From assembly GCA_018398805.1 (NCBI GenBank), contig JAGFBZ010000865.1, positions 1,240,001 through 1,304,000 of the forward strand: a stretch of 64,000 nt of DNA, written 5' to 3'. Numbering within the stretch: the first letter of the stretch is position 1; each line of letters begins with the position of its first letter. The DNA comes from Hirundichthys speculiger (lineage: Eukaryota; Chordata; Actinopteri; Beloniformes; Exocoetidae). Under the pieces are notes generated by a model. It ran no database searches, had not been told where the DNA came from, and saw only the letters and a program-made list of their open reading frames with translations. The position numbers and the translations under genes were made by a program. Shown here piece after piece: positions 62,901 to 64,000 of this stretch.

Positions 62901-64000
62901 GGGGACAATGTGCTGGTAGTGAGGACTGAACCCAAATCTTTCCCAAACTTTCCTGTTTGTTTGCCGAATGGTTTTTTTACTACCACAGAATGATTTGTGT
63001 GACATTTATTTCTGAGTATTTTTTGGCGAGGAGTATCACAAGTGTTTGTGTGTTTGTCGCGGTGTTAGCGGTTATGTTCCTTGTCATGTGTGCGCCATAA
63101 ATAAAGACTCCCCTGGCTAATGTAACCCACATGTTTTTTTGTTCCCATCTCCCTCCCAGCTCAGCATTTGTTTTTGGGGAGTTTTCAGATGGTACACAGC
63201 CCCTCTTGCATTGCAACTCAGCTTATGTGAGCTCATTGATTTTTTTTTTCTTTCCAAACATCAGAAACAGCCATGGACTTCCCTGTTACTCACAAAGGTT
63301 AATTGGTATAATCCGTGACTCTGATTACTTCACAACATCACCACTGAGCAGATGTCCAGCTGGTTGATGAATTCTATTATAACATATTTGCTCATGCAGT
63401 CATAGCCAGACAAAAGGTCTGCGCACTGTGTGACAAAGGTTTCCTTGGTCCTTTGACTGACTAGACAGAAGCTGATTCATTTCAGATAGCTGTGTCGTCT
63501 AAATAAATAACTAGGTCTCTCACTTACTTCAATTTGCATTTGACACCTGCTGAATTTGTACTCATTGTTTCCCAGATGTTCTGTGTAACTTATAATTTTT
63601 GTGATCAGTTTTAATGAGCATCTATTGATAAACGTATTTAGTTGGAAAAACCAAGCACCTACAGCATCACATGCAGATTCTGGGATTAAAGCCAAAATTT
63701 AAAACAGAAAGAATGAAAGTAAGGGAAACAAAATAGAATCCAGGTCCTTAGAAGAGTATATTTATTTGATAGATAAATGACGATTAAAGGTGTTGATGCT
63801 ACTTAAAATATATAGTGTTATAATCAGACAATTAAGTTGTTAAATGCAATTATTTGGAAGGTAATGGTCATCTTTTCCTTGCTTAGAGCCTGTATTTGAT
63901 TTAGTTGTGCACATTTGCAAATTGTGTGAGAAACTTGCAAAGCTTCGTGTCAACATAAGCATGATTTTTTTTTCTTTTAGTGCATGCACAGTTGGTGGCG
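59931..64000. other. Non-coding stretch to window end
   Basis: No recognised gene. Frames of up to 116 codons (61361-61711, 62066-62401) have no domain I can identify. 62600-62840 and 63060-63130 (with GCGGTTATG and CCATAAATAAAG, a HOX/CDX-like word) are compositionally balanced and could be conserved non-coding DNA. T-tracts near 60150-60160 and 63240-63250. Confidence 0.5.

Overview
The window looks like nuclear DNA of a ray-finned fish, probably a spiny-rayed teleost. The basis is the repeat content: a tRNA-derived SINE with the GGCAGCACGGTGGCT head and GGATGGATG tail, L2/Rex-like LINE remains, hAT, Tc1-like and pogo-like DNA transposon remnants, and dense CA/TG, CTAT, GGAT and AT microsatellites. 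Nothing bacterial or viral was seen: no operons, Shine-Dalgarno spacing or CRISPR.

I found no host protein-coding exon I can name. Apart from the transposase and reverse-transcriptase remnants, the open frames are short, unrelated to families I recognise, and mostly lie in simple repeats or unique non-coding DNA. The window is best read as 64 kb of intergenic DNA or part of a very large intron. Two ORF-spanning segments with splice-like ends (43468-43734 and 57811-57994) are the only weak exon candidates.

Layout: 1-4.3 kb is unique DNA plus an inverted duplication of a dispersed fish repeat (1790-2178). A truncated SINE (4324-4635) is followed by a CTAT/AT compound microsatellite (4891-5080). 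8355-8515 is a second SINE-like repeat, with a relative at 34793-34900. 10375-11170 is an antisense Tc1-like remnant. 16450-17513 is an antisense hAT element bounded by a perfect 8-bp duplication, followed at 17680-18026 by the 3' end of an L2-type LINE. 23652-24258 is a long AT array fused to a pogo-like deletion derivative. 27952-27992 is a C21A20 homopolymer junction. 29443-29805 is a full-length SINE with a 13-bp target duplication. 34648-34900 is a composite of repeat fragments. 36484-36795 and 41290-42135 are decayed LINE reverse-transcriptase segments on opposite strands. 45191-46150 holds two hAT-like elements, one inserted in the other. 49213-49535 holds two SINE fragments tail to tail.

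Between these lie long stretches of balanced, apparently single-copy sequence. Some carry developmental transcription-factor motifs: POU/PBX near 40 kb, TCF/LEF near 37.3 kb, an RFX X-box plus a POU-like palindrome at 53.5 kb, and a forkhead palindrome at 47.87 kb. These are inferred enhancer candidates only; alignment to other fish would decide. No new gene system is visible. The most notable items are the dated transposon insertions with intact duplications, the nested and inverted repeat structures, and the regulatory-motif clusters.
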